Assembly: GCA_009731375.1 (NCBI GenBank)
Contig: BJOX01000359.1
Coordinates: forward strand, 303,163 to 363,715
Reading direction: 5' to 3'
DNA from: Paulinella micropora
Lineage: Eukaryota; Cercozoa; Imbricatea; Euglyphida
Length of the DNA stretch: 60,553 nt
Shown: piece by piece, positions 1 to 11,900 of the stretch
Layout of the letters: every line of letters starts with the position of its first letter
Position numbering within the stretch: the first letter of the stretch is position 1
Program-made: the position numbers and the translations under genes
Notes under the pieces: generated by a model
What the model saw: only the letters and a program-made list of their open reading frames with translations
Database searches by the model: none
Told to the model about the DNA's origin: nothing

Positions 1-2530
1 CCCCTCCTCTCCGTACCAACGAACCCTCATCCATGTTGCACAACCCAGACGGTCCTGGAAAATTTTCAGGATCTTGAACACGCACACAGGCTGCTGGGTT
101 TTTCCTGACTCTTCTTCGACCGAGTACTCAACTCTAGCCAAGACCATGTCATTAGGCTTCAGGAAAGGTTGTCTCTTTTTCAAGGCTGCGGTGTTATCAT
201 CTCTTCTCTTCTCAGCTCCGTCTGTCGGTCGACCTTGGTTAGGGAAGCGGATATCGAATTTCTCGAGCGGAGTGATGTCTCCAAGGTGGGCGTCCTGGGC
301 TGTGACTCGGTTTGAATTTCGATTTGCAGTCGCCAACTGGTTTCGATTGACTGGCAGGACTGAAACCTGCGGCAAGTTGGAGTCATGTGCACCAGCTACA
401 GAGGTCTTCGCTTCCCTTCCAAACACAACACCCTCTAATAGTTCATCCTGCTGGTCGGTTGTAGAAGGACTATCGAATTCGGTTGCCTGCTCGTTTGAAT
501 CAACCATCTCTACAGCATCAGAAGAAAGTGTAGCGTCTTCGTACTTAAATTACTTCCAGTGACGGAATTGGAGGTAGGCTCAGGCTGCTCTTGCACGTCT
601 CTTCCTCCTGCCTGTGCATTACTTGCGTTTGGTGGTTCTTGCTGCGGAGATTCCTGCCGTAGAAAAGCACACCAGCATGTTTGTGCATCGAAGAGCAAGA
701 CACTAAAGATGTTATAAGTGGCACATGGAGGAAGTAAACAATTTTGTACTGTTTTGCAAACAAACTCAAGGTGGTGAGTGCTTCAATGTTGAGACATGAA
801 GCTGCAGGTTGTTGCATGCAAGAGGGTTGTGACCTGGTGCTCAGGCACTTCTCTATGGGCTTGCGGAAAAGTATGGTAAAAACCCCAGGTTTCAGGTCCT
901 ACAATTTCTTCTTGCAACGCCAAGTCTCGAGTGCATTCACTGCTCTTGACATGCGCAGCCAAGTTTGCGGCAGCAGTCTGCTTTTGTCGGCGAGCAAGGT
1001 TTCTCGTTTCGTTGTCCTGTCTGTTGCTGATGATGACGTTGCGTTGCGCAGAGGCAAGCTTGACACAAAGCTCACAATCTGACTCTTGCAGAGCAACTTG
1101 ATGAGCGCGAACCTTCTTCCATGAGCGCATCGCAGGGTGTCCTCGGTCGGTAGGCGGATTAAAGGTCGCCGGCCACCTTGTCCTGCAGACCACTCTCCTG
1201 CATCGGAAGTGTCCGACGAGTAGCTTGGTTTTGGACGGCTGTCGTCAATCTCCGATTCATCCACAGCAACCTTAAGGAAAGATTCAAGACCGAGGATGAT
1301 CTTGTCCAGCTCCTTGATATTGAAGAGAGACACTGCGGGGACAAAAAACAAAGATCTGGAAGTTGAAGCCGTAGTGGCGTTTGGCTGGGAATCCAATTCT
1401 CCATGCGGGTCCACTCTTTTGTCTGCAAGCAGACTCCACCTTCTTCGTCCAGAAGTTGGATATCAAACAGGAACCCATGAACATCGCGAGACCCGCAAAA
1501 GGTATCCTTGTTGAAGGCTTGCTGTTCATCGTAGAAACGCTTGAAGTTCACAATCCAGTTGCGTTTCAGCACGCAGACATGAATAACCGTTTTCCATTGC
1601 CAATCTGCAAGCTTTCGCCAGCTCAGGAAATGTGTGCGCAGGGTTTGCCCACAGGTATTGGGCGATATTGGAAAGCTTGGAAAACTTCGAGTCCACGTCC
1701 GCGTGGGTATGACCAACAGGGAGGAAACTGGCTTCGACTTGCTTGAACAAAGTGCTTTCTACCAAAGAGGCGGCCCATGCGAAGAAGACATGAGTCCTGT
1801 TGTCAGCGTTTGTATTGTCCATCTGGATGAAGAGCTTGGGTGCAAGCTTGCCATCTGGGGTTTTGGGAAGAAATTGAAAAGAGTCCATCAGCAAAGTGCT
1901 AGTGGTGTCGACAGTGTGCGGCACATCTGCCGGAGCGACGTAACAAAACGTGCCAACACCGTGGATCAACACGGCAATGACCCTTGCCTGCGTCGTGGCT
2001 GCTGCGTTGTCCCGTTCTCGAACTCCATTGGCAAAAGGAACGGCGGTCTTAGCTTGGTCCATTCCATCAATCGCGACGCTTGCGTAGAGGCGAGGTTGTT
2101 CACGAGCCAACTTGATGTGATTAGCATAGACCGATCGTTCCTCCCTGATCTCGCTGACGTGCGAAGCCCTTCTTCGACGAACAGCATGCAGTTCCTCTTT
2201 CGTTTGGCGGCCATCAAAGCTGTAAAAGATTCAGTGCATTCCTTGCACTTACCAACCGGGGGATCTTTTCTGATTACAAGATCCTCAAACTTGGAGCGTT
2301 TGTTTACCGAGCCTTTCCAAACTTTCAGGAACGTAGACTCTGTCTTGTCCCAAACAATGTCAGAATCAGGATATTCGATTTTGGCCTCATGAACAGCTTC
2401 CCAGTAGGTTTTTTTTTCGGGTAAGGCAAGTAGGTGAACTTGGAAGCAGGATCTTTTCCCCCAAGGTCTTTCTGCGCAAAACATATTGGCAACTACGAAG
2501 AGGAGGCTATGAAAATAAAAAGAGGAGGGC

Positions 2531-2583
2531 AACAGAACCTAGGTTCCAATTATCTGTAGGATTTTGGGAACCGAGTTGTGTTT
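2531..2583 (+). repeat. TE-A 52-bp palindrome, copy 1 site 1
   Basis: Imperfect palindrome with AACA(C/G)A-type outer arms and a GGTTCC / GGAACC core around ATC(C)–GGAT. It lies in the intron between transposase exons 2 and 3 (minus gene). The same site in copy 2 is 41799–41850. Confidence 0.85.
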
Positions 2584-3208
2584 GCTTGCGCAACGAGGAA
2601 AATAGAAAAAGGACAGCATGAATTTACGCATGTTACAATAAAACAAAGAAATGAGGACGCCAGCAAGACCTTGAGGTTGTTGAGGTATTTTTCAAAGTAG
2701 CATCGCTTGAAACCACTTCGGTCTAGTACATCGATGTCTGAGCGGAGAAGACGACGCTGGTTGGGATCTCGGTCGCTGATGGATCGAAAGACTGGCCAAC
2801 GATGGTAGCTCAAGCCGTATATGCGGCGGACTCAAGCCTCACAAAAAGGAAATTGTGCCACAAGAATGGTTTGCAAAGGATCAATTCCGCTTTTGAGTTG
2901 CGGTTATTGCGCATCAGGTCAAGAATGACCTCGCTCTGGTAGGACCTGTTCAAAGTCCAGAAACGCCGCCTTTTCAAAGCGAGGCGATTAATAAGCTGAG
3001 GGGTTTGGTCTCCTTCCAAACCAAGACAACAGTGCTTGACAGAAGATAAACTTTGCTGCCACTGAGATTCCAACACTTGCTTCGGCAGCCTAAGGGTTGC
3101 AGAGAAAATCAAAAAATAAATGTATGAAACTTTCTTACTCCAAACTGAACAGAATGATGTTGGAGATTCTCTATACAAAAAGGGCTTGAAAATATACGAT
3201 GCGTTCTT

Positions 3209-3260
3209 AACACAACAATGTTCCAAAAATCCTGCGGATAACTGGAACCAAACACGTGTT
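3209..3260 (-). repeat. TE-A 52-bp palindrome, copy 1 site 2
   Basis: Same family in inverted core orientation, in the intron between transposase exons 1 and 2. Reading through it keeps the frame open, which makes a falsely long ORF. Copy 2 equivalent: 42477–42528. Confidence 0.85.
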
Positions 3261-3821
3261 GGTGCTTTTGTAGGTTTTCCGCAAGCAAAATGTTTTCCTT
3301 TTTGGTGCACAGGCAAAGAAAAAGGCTGACAGTCTGCAAATGTCATGTGTGACCTCTTGTGACGTCGTCGACTGGACTCCTGGTCGCTTTGCTCAGCACC
3401 AGAGTCACTTGCAGAAACGTTGCCTTGGTCCTGCCGGGCAAGTTCTTCACCGTACAAAGCTTGCAACATGTGCTGATAATCGTCAAGGCTGTCAACCTTG
3501 ACGTCATCCACGTGACTGCATGAATGTGTATGCATGTGTTTCCCGATGTCGTTCACACTGAGTTTTTCATATTGGTGTTTTCGACGAGCAGCTGAAGCAG
3601 AGGTCCTCTTGACTTCTATCTTGATCTCGATCTCGATGACTTCGATGATGTCGTCTAGAGCTAGAAACATGTGTATGTGACTTCCTCTCATGCAAGGAGT
3701 TGACTACAGCAGCTGCAGTGGTGGAACTAGCCAATACACCCAGCGCCAGAGGTTGAGCGATGGTTGTGTTCTGCATACCCGTGAAAAAACTACCGAGGTG
3801 GAGTTCTCGGCGGAAATATCA

Positions 3822-3873
3822 AACACAAGTTTGGTTCTACGAATCCATAGGATTCCTGGAACCAAGGTCTGTA
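3822..3873 (+). repeat. TE-A 52-bp palindrome, copy 1 site 3
   Basis: Lies just upstream of the transposase gene in the divergent intergenic region. The outer right arm is degenerate. Copy 2 equivalent: 43089–43144, with a two-base change at the loop. Confidence 0.75.
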
Positions 3874-4397
3874 TCTAGTGGGTTTGCAACCAAACCCAAA
3901 ATGAACCAGTTTCAAAGTGCCCAAACTCGCGCCAAAAATTTGAATTAAAAAATTGAATTCTGCACTTCAGCTCCACAATGTGCCATTGGGTCCTGTCAGG
4001 CCTACCGCTTCAGTCCTCACAATACAAATTGGTAAGAAACCTGAACATGCAAGCGAAATCGGCAAAACATTTGGTCAGACAAGCTATTCTGCAAAGACTT
4101 CAATGAAAAAGCCAACGCTTTAGTCAGCAATGGCACGCACCCAAACCATGTGACAGGCTGTCCCACTTCATAAGTCAAGTTTTTACCAAGCACCAAAGTG
4201 CTGAAGGCCTGTGGTGAAAAACCTCAGACCAGAAAGCTTGGGTTACGGGTGGTGACATAACATGACTACCCGAGGCAAGAAGCAGCGAGGTGTTCCGGGA
4301 AGGGGGGAAAGCCCACCCCGAGGAGTGCAGGTGTCTTTGTACCACGTTCTGTACGCGGCAGAGGGTTCTCCGGAACAGGGACACTCCAAGTAGAGGT

Positions 4398-4450
4398 AAC
4401 ACATCTTTGTTCCAGGAATCCTACAGATAAGTAGAACCGATGTTGTGTTA
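4398..4450 (-). repeat. TE-A 52-bp palindrome, copy 1 site 4
   Basis: Lies about 45 bp before the first ATG of the plus-strand gene. Core GGTTC/GAACC conserved, inverted orientation. Copy 2 equivalent: 43668–43719. Confidence 0.8.
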
Positions 4451-5017
4451 GGATGATCCGTCTGACGACTACAGCAAAGCGACCGTTTGCACTATGACGA
4501 TCGGTTTCTATCCCCCACGTAAGCCAGAGACTGTGCCGGAAATGATGTTTTTCCTCCAGCCCAAAGGGCAGAAACCTGGGAAGAAAAAGTTTCCTTCACA
4601 AACAAGCAGTATGAGCGCATGCTGCAAGATCACGATGACCAAAATGTCGTTCTCAAGCACGAAGGAGAGTGGTTCCCACCTACTTCTTCTTTTTTGCACA
4701 CAAGAAATTATTTTCTACGTGCATTTTGCTGTCGTCGAAAGTTATTGTGTTTACAAATGTTATTGCTTTGATGCTTTTTTCTTTCGTTTTCCCCTTGGTT
4801 CATGACAGGTACAAGTTCTCATGGAAAGATTTTATCGCTCCCGTGCAGAAATGGCATTCTCTGTGCGTAAAGATGTTAATTACGAGCTGATTCTGGTCTG
4901 ATTTCTTCATGTTGTGATGCTTGTTTTTGTAAGTTTTGATGGGAAGGATGTATTGAGGAAGCAACACAACATTTTCTTTTGTCGCTTGAAATTTGTTGAA
5001 GAGTTTACATTTTCATC

Positions 5018-5069
5018 AACACAATGCTGGTTCTACTTATCCGTAGGATTTTTGGAACATGGTTGTGTT
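5018..5069 (+). repeat. TE-A 52-bp palindrome, copy 1 site 5
   Basis: Well conserved site inside an accessory-gene intron (about 4869–5152). Outer arms AACACAAT and GTTGTGTT pair. Copy 2 equivalent: 44301–44352. Confidence 0.85.
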
Positions 5070-5368
5070 AAAAATTTCTTGTGCTTGCTGTGTTTTTTTA
5101 CCTCAACTACATCATTTCATAAATTTAATGAACACCAGTTTTTTTGTTCGGCAGACGCTTACTTGCTTCTCGGTTCTGTGGCACTTGAACCTTCAAGAAC
5201 ATCAAGAAGCGGGCGTTGATTCTGCAATCATTCCCGATCAGTTCTACAACCTGCTCGATTCCTTCAAACTTAATGGTGGTTTCAAGACCCCGCCTGGGAA
5301 AGGGTTCCGTTTGCCATGGTACCATCACACAATTCGATTCGTTTTTTCTCACTCGTCATTTTGTCTGC

Positions 5369-5420
5369 AACACAACTTGGTTCCAAAAATCCGTCAAATA
5401 ACTGGAACCAGATGTTTGTT
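5369..5420 (-). repeat. TE-A 52-bp palindrome, copy 1 site 6
   Basis: Inverted orientation, at the start of an accessory-gene intron. Copy 2 equivalent: 44653–44702. Confidence 0.8.
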
Positions 5421-5775
5421 TGCTTAGGGCCATCGAGAAGAATCTGAGAAATGCGTTTCCTGCCAGAACAAATCTCCCGACTGTTTCTGGGATCAACAAA
5501 AAAAGGGAAGGCAACGGAAGACCTTATTCCTACTGGCGTTTTCTGCTGGTTGACCGAAGAAGATGGACCGCGCTCAGAGCAAGCAGTTCCTCAAGTTCAG
5601 GCTCGTCTACTTCGAGCCTGTCACGCCGCTCTTCGATGAGTTCTGCAGCATCATCATCGCCGAGAGTTCCCAGTTTAACTCCGGTATTTGTTGGATCCCC
5701 TTCGAACCAAACCAAGGTGGGTGCTTCACCGACAGCAAATAATTTAATAGGGTCCAGTCCCCTTCTTCTCTTGTC

Positions 5776-6599
5776 TTGATCAGCAACCCTGCAGTTGTTC
5801 CCATGATGACTGAGGACGAAGCCGAAGACCCACAATCACCTCCTGTTGTTCACGACCAGGCAGCCGACACCAAGAGTAAGCAACCAAGCACGCAAGTTGA
5901 ACAGGAAGAAGGAGAAGAAGACGACGAAGAGATCGTTGAAGACATCATCGAACAGTCTGAGCACAAGAAGAGAAACATGACAAGCCAGAGGAACCAGAAG
6001 GGGAATAAGGCGAGGGACAAAAACCTTCTGTACTGTTGGAGGATACCCCCTTAGAGACGGAATCAAGAAAAAAACCTGCCTTGAAGCGCAAAAGATCTGG
6101 CAAGGGAGGTGAGGCTGCAGACAAAACAACAAGGAAGAGGCTGCAGACTGAAAAGGCACGTGCAAAGTCTTTGGCGTCCCGTGCTGACGATCGCGAAAAC
6201 CGAGAGACAATAGCAGTGGATCTCCAACAGAAGACCATCCACGAGTTGGAGAAAACGCATCTGAGAATTCGCCTCAACCACGAGGTTGGAAAGTTCGAGA
6301 TCTTCTACAAGCGTCGTTTCAGAGCAAGTCCGGCTTGGCAGACTCGACCGCTGAACCCCAACCAAGTCAAAAGCCTTGTGGGCAAGATCAAAGAAAACCG
6401 TTTCGAGAACCTGCCGCCTGCTTATGTTTATCCAGTGGTGTTGACGGCCAAAGGCAAACAAAGTATTGGATTAATCGACGAGGACAAGTTTGTTCAACCG
6501 TTCTGGAATGACCCGACGAATTACACGCAATTCTCCAGTATTCAACAGTTTCTGGAGGCCACCGCTGGTGAGCCGTTATTGGGAAAAATTTTACTTTGA
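5776..6599 (+). pseudogene. TE-A ParB-like gene, truncated copy 1
   Basis: Equivalent of the ParB-like exon of copy 2 (45102–46197). The acidic and Lys/Arg-rich N-terminus is split by a frameshift and stop near 6053. The frame from 6036 then runs through R-P-L-N-P-N-Q-V and P-P-A-Y-V-Y-P-V-V, the first strand and helix region of the domain. It breaks at about 6568, before the G-G-K-H motif present in copy 2. The last residues are unrelated junk from the breakpoint, so this copy cannot encode the complete domain. Confidence 0.6.
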
Positions 6600-6968
6600 A
6601 ACATCAAACTTTACCTTGCTCGTGTATGATCCTGTTTTCATTTCAAAACTAGAAATTCAAAGGAAAATCTAGATAGAAATTACAAATCTGTTTATGTAAA
6701 TAAAATTATGTATATTTTTTTGTTTCTTAACTTCAAACTTTATTGTTGCGGAGCCGGAAGGTCAGATGCACAGTCCGGGTGAGCTTATTATTAACATAAA
6801 ATACCGGCGCTGGTACCATGCACTGAAACGTTTATAGACATTAATATCGCTTAAACGTAGTTTGAATAAAATAATAATTATTAGATAGATATTATTGTCT
6901 GAATATATAAAAGTCATGGTTGAGTAAAGACTTAGTGGTAGATAGTATCTGCCTGATCACAAAGAAAC
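6569..6968. other. AT-rich spacer, no gene seen
   Basis: AT-rich stretch between the TE-A break and the next reading frame. I see no open frame with coding character and no clear terminal repeat. It may be the 3' flank of the minus-strand gene at 6969–7902. Confidence 0.5.
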
Positions 6969-7902
6969 TCAATAATGAACTCTCACTAACGCAGAGAATT
7001 TTTCAAAGATCAAGTTTACGCTTTTTGCACGAGCGCTTGCTTCGATAATTTCCATTCTGGTTAGAACGCAGTAGAGGTAGCTCGTACTGATCAACGTTGC
7101 GTGTATGATGACTAGGAGTCTGATAAGATGCAGGTGAGGACGGGTAAAATGGTAGAGTGTATGAAGCTGGAGAAACGGGCGGCGCAAGGATTGCTTGTGC
7201 AGGATATGCGTAAGCGGGATATGATGCAAACGATGAATATGCAGGTGAGAAACATGCAGGGAGTGGCGGGGATTGAAAATATTGAGGGGGAGGCGGTGGC
7301 TGTACATATTGCTGCAACGCGAGTTGCTGGTACGGTTTGCAACTATTGAATCGATCTCGTTTTCAAAGTACCCTTTGATCTGCTGCATCGCTGCGTCAAA
7401 AGTGTCTTGCTTTAAAAGCTTGCTAAGTTCATCATCCCTCTTTGAATTTGATGAAGAACTCTTCCCGGAAGAAAAATATTTTTCTAAAAAACCTTTCAGT
7501 TCCCCCTTCACTTCGTCAGCTACACTCTTTGCGATATTGCTGATATCGTTTTGTTTTTCTGGTTGTGTGCGTTTTTTGTTCTTTGTTCTTTCTCTTTTGC
7601 TTTCCTTTGGCTGCTACTGATTTTTTCTTGCTAGTCTTAGTCCTTAATTTCCTGCTGCTCTTTTTCTTTCTCGTGGCTTTCTTATTTTTCAATGTTGTGC
7701 GGGTTCTTTTGTGAGAAGGAGGAGGAGGAGGAGGAGGAGGAGAAGAAGAAGAAGAAGAAGAAGAAGAAGAAGAAGAAGAACAAGTTGCCACGAGTTGCGC
7801 GTTTGCTTTCCTGAGATAATGACTTAAATTGTGAACTGAAACCACAGGGCCTAAGTCGGCCCCCTCCTCGGATGCTTTGTTCGGTAAATCTTCGAGTAGC
7901 AT
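6969..7902 (-). pseudogene. Low-complexity P/Q/Y-rich protein, frameshifted
   Basis: Read on the minus strand from an ATG at 7902. A Ser/Pro tract (encoded by the GGA/GAA microsatellite at 7716–7780) is followed by a Lys/Arg-rich basic block. A helical acidic/basic segment with F-L-E-K-Y-F and D-D-E-L-S-K-L-L-K follows, and then a C-terminal part full of Pro, Gln, Tyr and Ala that ends in K-K-R-K-L-D-L. Parts lie in different frames, with shifts near 7515 and 7330, so it is broken or has unrecognised introns. The C-terminus recalls the Q/P-rich tail of the gene at 15063–17335. It is divergent from the TE-B transposase gene at 8961, so it may be that element's partner gene. Function unknown. 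Confidence 0.4.
7716..7780. repeat. (GGA)n/(GAA)n microsatellite
   Basis: Compound trinucleotide tract. On the minus strand it reads as poly-Ser followed by poly-Pro within the P/Q/Y-rich frame. Confidence 0.95.
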
Positions 7903-7946
7903 GCAAGGTGGACATGATCAAGGTGACAACAACGGGTCGCGTCCAT

Positions 7947-7947
<1 letters not shown>

Positions 7948-7981
<34 letters not shown>

Positions 7982-8332
7982 TCCCTCNNNNNNNNNNNNN
8001 NNNNNNNNNNNNNNNNNNNNNNNNNNNNNNNNNNNNNNNNNNNNNNNNNNNNNNNNNNNNNNNNNNNNNNNNNNNNNNNNNNNNNNNNNNNNNNNNNNNN
8101 NNNNNNNNNNNNNNNNNNNNNNNNNNNNNNNNNNNNNNNNNNNNNNNNNNNNNNNNNNNNNNNNNNNNNNNNNNNNNNNNNNNNNNNNNNNNNNNNNNNN
8201 NNNNNNNNNNNNNNNNNNNNNNNNNNNNNNNNNNNNNNNNNNNNNNNNNNNNNNNNNNNNNNNNNNNNNNNNNNNNNNNNNNNNNNNNNNNNNNNNNNNN
8301 NNNNNNNNNNNNNNNNNNNNNNNNNNNNNNNN
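7948..8332. other. Poly-C run and assembly gap
   Basis: A 31-bp C homopolymer (7948–7978) is followed by CTCCCTC and 345 undetermined bases (7988–8332). Sequence resumes in a CT-dinucleotide tract. The gap probably reflects unresolved low-complexity sequence. Reading frames that cross it are meaningless. Confidence 0.95.
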
Positions 8333-8577
8333 CTCTCTCTCTCTTCCTTACTTGCTTGCGTTGCACGCACTGCGCGACCGATGGAATTGGCTGTCGGCGG
8401 AGAGGGGAGGACCGAGTGCAACCCTTCGCGGGATGCACTGTGCACAAGTCTTAGACTGTGATGGTTCATGCCAGCCCCGAAGCCATTCCTGGTGTTATGG
8501 ATGCTCTGCACTTTAATTTGTTGCTTTTTTCTTTTTTTTAACTTCGGTTTTTTTTGACATTTTTGCGTAACCCTCTC
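8333..8577. repeat. 245-bp direct repeat, unit 1
   Basis: Starts in (CT)n and ends in a T-rich tail. Almost the same sequence recurs at 8690–8936 with a few substitutions. The unit contains no clear ORF. Because it abuts the gap and begins in the same CT tract, the duplication could be real or an assembly effect. Confidence 0.85.
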
Positions 8578-8663
8578 ATACCTACAACCCCCCTACCCCC
8601 CCTTCTCTTGCTCTCTCTTTCTCTTCTCTTTCTTGTTCTCTCTCTCTCTTCCTCTCTCTTTCT

Positions 8664-8689
<26 letters not shown>

Positions 8690-8706
<17 letters not shown>

Positions 8707-8936
8707 TTCCTTGCTTGCGTTGCACGCACTGTGCGACCGATGGAATTGGCTGTCGGCAGAGAGGGGAGGACCGAGTGCAACCTTCACGGGATGCACTGTG
8801 CACAAGTCTTAGACTGTGATGGTTCATGCCAGCCCCGAAGCCATTCCTGGCGTTATGGATGCTCTGCACTTTAATTTGTTGCTTTTTTTTTCTTTTTTTA
8901 ACTTCGGTTTTTTGAAACATTTTTGCATAACCTTTC
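8690..8936. repeat. Direct repeat, unit 2
   Basis: Second copy of 8333–8577, preceded by a CT-rich tract (8600–8700). It lies just upstream of the TE-B transposase gene, so it may be part of its promoter or 5' leader. Confidence 0.85.
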
Positions 8937-8960
8937 TAACGGGAAGCGCTGCCATTTTTT

Positions 8961-11900
8961 GTGATTTTTTTTTCTGACATACAACTTAGAGTTCAATTTG
9001 CCTCCGTCTTCGAGGAGATGTATGGCGTTACTCCTCAGTATTTCTCTACGACCTCAATTCAGACAGGCGGCGTGTCTGATACTGTCACGCCCACTCCGTT
9101 TGCCGACATGTATGGGACAGACGGGCCGGGAGGCGGCTTCGACTCCATGTATGGGTCAGAATGTGTGTCAGTGACTGAGGGACCAACTTCGGGAGGACAT
9201 TCTTCTTGTTTTCAGGCAACGGATTGGGGAAGGGCTGTTACGGCTGGGCAGGAAGCTAATAACGCTGACTTCCGAACCTCACCGGAGCCGCTGTATCTGT
9301 GCCTTGGCATGGAGGCCACCCCGTTGGTTCGACCACGTAAGACTGACAGGGGCTACAAGCACGTCAAGAGAAAGGCCGTGCCCACCCCTACAGTCAGACC
9401 GACAGCGTTGAAGAAATGGCTTGGAATGTCATACGCCGACCTGACGCACGAAATAGGCGCACCTTGCTGTTCCAAGTATAAGTGCCATCTGTGGGTCAGT
9501 CCCTGGCACGCTATTCTAGGGCGGGCCGATTCTTGTTCGCAGTCTTTCAGGGATTTGACCGCCTGGGTATGTGGACAGCTTCAGGCCATAACCTTAAGCA
9601 ATGCGGATGTTCAATACAGGTAACACAGTTCTCCCTCAGGCTGTTTTTTCCCATCACCCCTGTGGACTTATTATAATGCATTGTCCCTTGCTGCAGGCAT
9701 CGTGGTACGCCCGTGTGCCGGGTCATGTGGCAGCGTATTTACGGCGTAGGCGCTGTCACTCTTGGCAAAGCCAAGAAGCTTTTGCGTCACTCCGCGAAGT
9801 ATTACGAGCGGGCGTACACACCGCAGTCCGACGTGTCGGACTTGGTGTCGACATTGTTGATGCGTAAGTTTGTGGAGGAGTGCGAGACCATAGCAGACGG
9901 AGTGTGGCACCTCCAAGACGTGGAGAACTTTCCGGAGGTGCAGAAGTACGTGAGCATGAATTGGGCCTGGGCGTGCAACACCCTTCTGGTTGGGCAGCGC
10001 TGCAAGAGTGATAGCCCCCCCGGCGACCAGATCATACGCAAGGTGTGGCGCGAGAACTTCAAGTTTGTGAAGCCGATCCGCAAAGGAGACTTTTCCAAGT
10101 GCGAGATTTGCGGGGACCTGGCGAGGAGGCATGAAGAGGGCTTCCAGACAGACGCAGCGGCGAAGCTCTGGCGGCTGGATAACCACCAACACCACAAGGT
10201 ACATCGCAAGTGCAGAGAGGAATCCTTGCAGCGTGCTCATGACGCAGCTGTGACAAAAGCTAGGTGTACAGCGTGGACGATAGATATGACCAAACCTTTC
10301 AACTTTCCCAGTTGTGCTAGGGGTACTTGTCTTTGTACGCAAATCTCATAGTGGTTTGTGTTTTTTGTGTGTGTGCAGCCAACCAAGCCTTCAAAAGAAA
10401 GAAGGTGATACGTTTGCATGCCGGCGGGGCGACAAGCTTCAGTCACGACAAAAAGTTTGTCTTGGTTCGTTTGCCGAATGTTGACAAAGGCGGCAATGAG
10501 AACTTCACGTGGTTGTACCATCTTTTGCATTGGGAGCTCTTCCACCCAGACACTAAGCCGGCGGGAACGTTGTATATCGACTGGGACGGTGGGTCGGAGA
10601 ACACCACCGCTACGGCACTCGCTTTTTTTTCGCACTTGGTCGCTATGGGGTGGAAAGTCAAGATCGAAACGCACCGAATGGTCCGCTCCCATACGCATAA
10701 CAAACAAGACCAGGAGTTTTTTACCTTGCGCTACTGCGGCTGGAAGACCACACTGTACGTCACCTCGCTGGCGCAGGGTCTATTCAATCTTCTCCGCGGG
10801 TTTCACAAGTGCAAAGAGAAGTATGTAATCCTGCTCCTTGCCTCGAGTTATGATTGGAAGAGCTACTTTACTCCGTCCATAAACCCCAACTGGAATTTGC
10901 GGGTGGCCTCGCAGCCCTTAGCGTGGCAATATTCCGTCCCCGAGCCGACTACCTTCGGCCTTCCGGCGGTGCGTGTCAAGACTTGGGGCGACAGCCAGCA
11001 GAAGTGGCATGGAGAAGAAGATGACCCGGATGGTCGTCCTTTGCTGCCTTACGTCGGTGCCCCTGGTAAAAATTCGAATCTAGTTACCCTTTTGACTTTT
11101 TCCTTTTGTTGACTACTGCAGAGGCACTGAAGCCCAAGAAGCTGCCGTTAGTAGATTGGGCAACTGAGCAGATCAAAAGGGATACTAGATTATTGGCCTC
11201 CAGGTTTTGTTCCGCCGAAGAGAGTGAGTCGATCAACGCAATTTTGGACAACCTGCAATGCCTTGACCAAGTCCACTGGGACGGCGCAGAAGGTGAAGGC
11301 GGCCTGCCTGGCAGGCCTGGGCATTTCAAGTGCGTGGACAAGAAAGGCGTGGAGTGGAAGGCGCATGTGCGCGTGCTCGACGACATACCCGACAACCCGT
11401 GGGCGCTGCCTGAGGATAGACAGAAAGCTGTGGACGATACGATCTCCCTGTCGGAAGAAGAGCGCAAGTCCTTCCCAACTTGTTTTTTTACCAATGACCG
11501 CCACATGCCCAGACATCCACGCTGGTATGGGGCACGCAGGCTTAACGATCAGGAGCGTCGAGGGTCCGACTTCAAAAACCCTGCACCGCAGAGGCCGCTT
11601 CACGAGAGTGTGGCTGAGGCATTGCCTTGCGACGCTGCGCAACTGACCAAGAAGTGTACAGTGCCTGCGTTGAAGGCGTGGCTGCGTCTACACGGACAGG
11701 GTGCTCAAGGCAACAAGCAGGCTTTGGTAAACGCTGTGTGCACTCACTTTGGCGCCTGTTCCTGCAACCTACCTGCTGGCGGAGCTGCTGTTCCCAATCC
11801 ANNNNNNNNNNAGAGAGCTGCTGTTCCCAATCCACCTCAAGGTGGCCGTGCCCGTGGCGGTCGTGGTGGTCGTGGTGGCCGTGCCCGCGCAAGTGCGAGC

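Larger units (their letters stand above)
1..3691 (-). pseudogene. TE-A DUF7869-like transposase, copy 1 (broken)
   Basis: Minus-strand gene with exons at about 3691–3331, 3089–2670, 2505–832 and 652 to the window edge, by comparison with copy 2. The central exon shows an I-D-G-M-D-Q-A-K stretch, then Q-M-D-N with N-x-D-N-R, then a P-V-G-H-T-H-A-D-V-D motif. I associate this order with proteins annotated DUF7869, presumed DDE-type transposases; the family name is from memory. Lesions compared with copy 2: a 2-bp deletion near 1583, a 1-bp deletion near 1350, a 5-bp insertion near 1128, a small insertion near 541 and an in-frame 9-bp insertion near 1672. It also shares with copy 2 a frame change near 2200. 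It keeps a sense codon where copy 2 has a stop. Confidence 0.65.
4494..5748 (+). pseudogene. TE-A accessory gene, upstream exons, copy 1
   Basis: Plus-strand exons divergent from the transposase gene. The first ATG is at 4494 (M-T-I-G-F-Y-P-P-R). Further exon-like blocks lie near 4808–4868, 5153–5365 and 5560–5748, separated by T-rich introns. Two of these introns contain the 52-bp palindrome. The last block reads through E-P-N-Q-G-G-C-F-T-D-S-K to a stop. The protein is not recognised. The 5' splice site of the first intron is unclear, so the exon structure is tentative. Confidence 0.4.
1..6568. mobile_element. TE-A copy 1, truncated at both ends
   Basis: This stretch is collinear with 39282–45898 of the second TE-A copy. 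It starts inside the transposase C-terminal exon at the window edge. It stops abruptly at about 6568, in the middle of the ParB-like exon, where the sequence after an Ala-Thr-Ala-Gly stretch changes completely. No terminal repeat is seen at that break, so this copy was cut by deletion or by a later insertion. Divergence from copy 2 is very uneven: about 1700–3900 and 4100–4390 are nearly identical, while about 3920–4090 and 4400–6568 differ by roughly one base in ten. Confidence 0.85.

Noticed and set aside
2075-2532. Separate small gene at 1966–2532
   Set aside because: It is the upstream frame of the transposase exon before the shared frame change, not an independent gene.
7872-8516. Proteins of about 200 residues across 7851–8516
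   Set aside because: They consist mainly of undetermined bases in the assembly gap.
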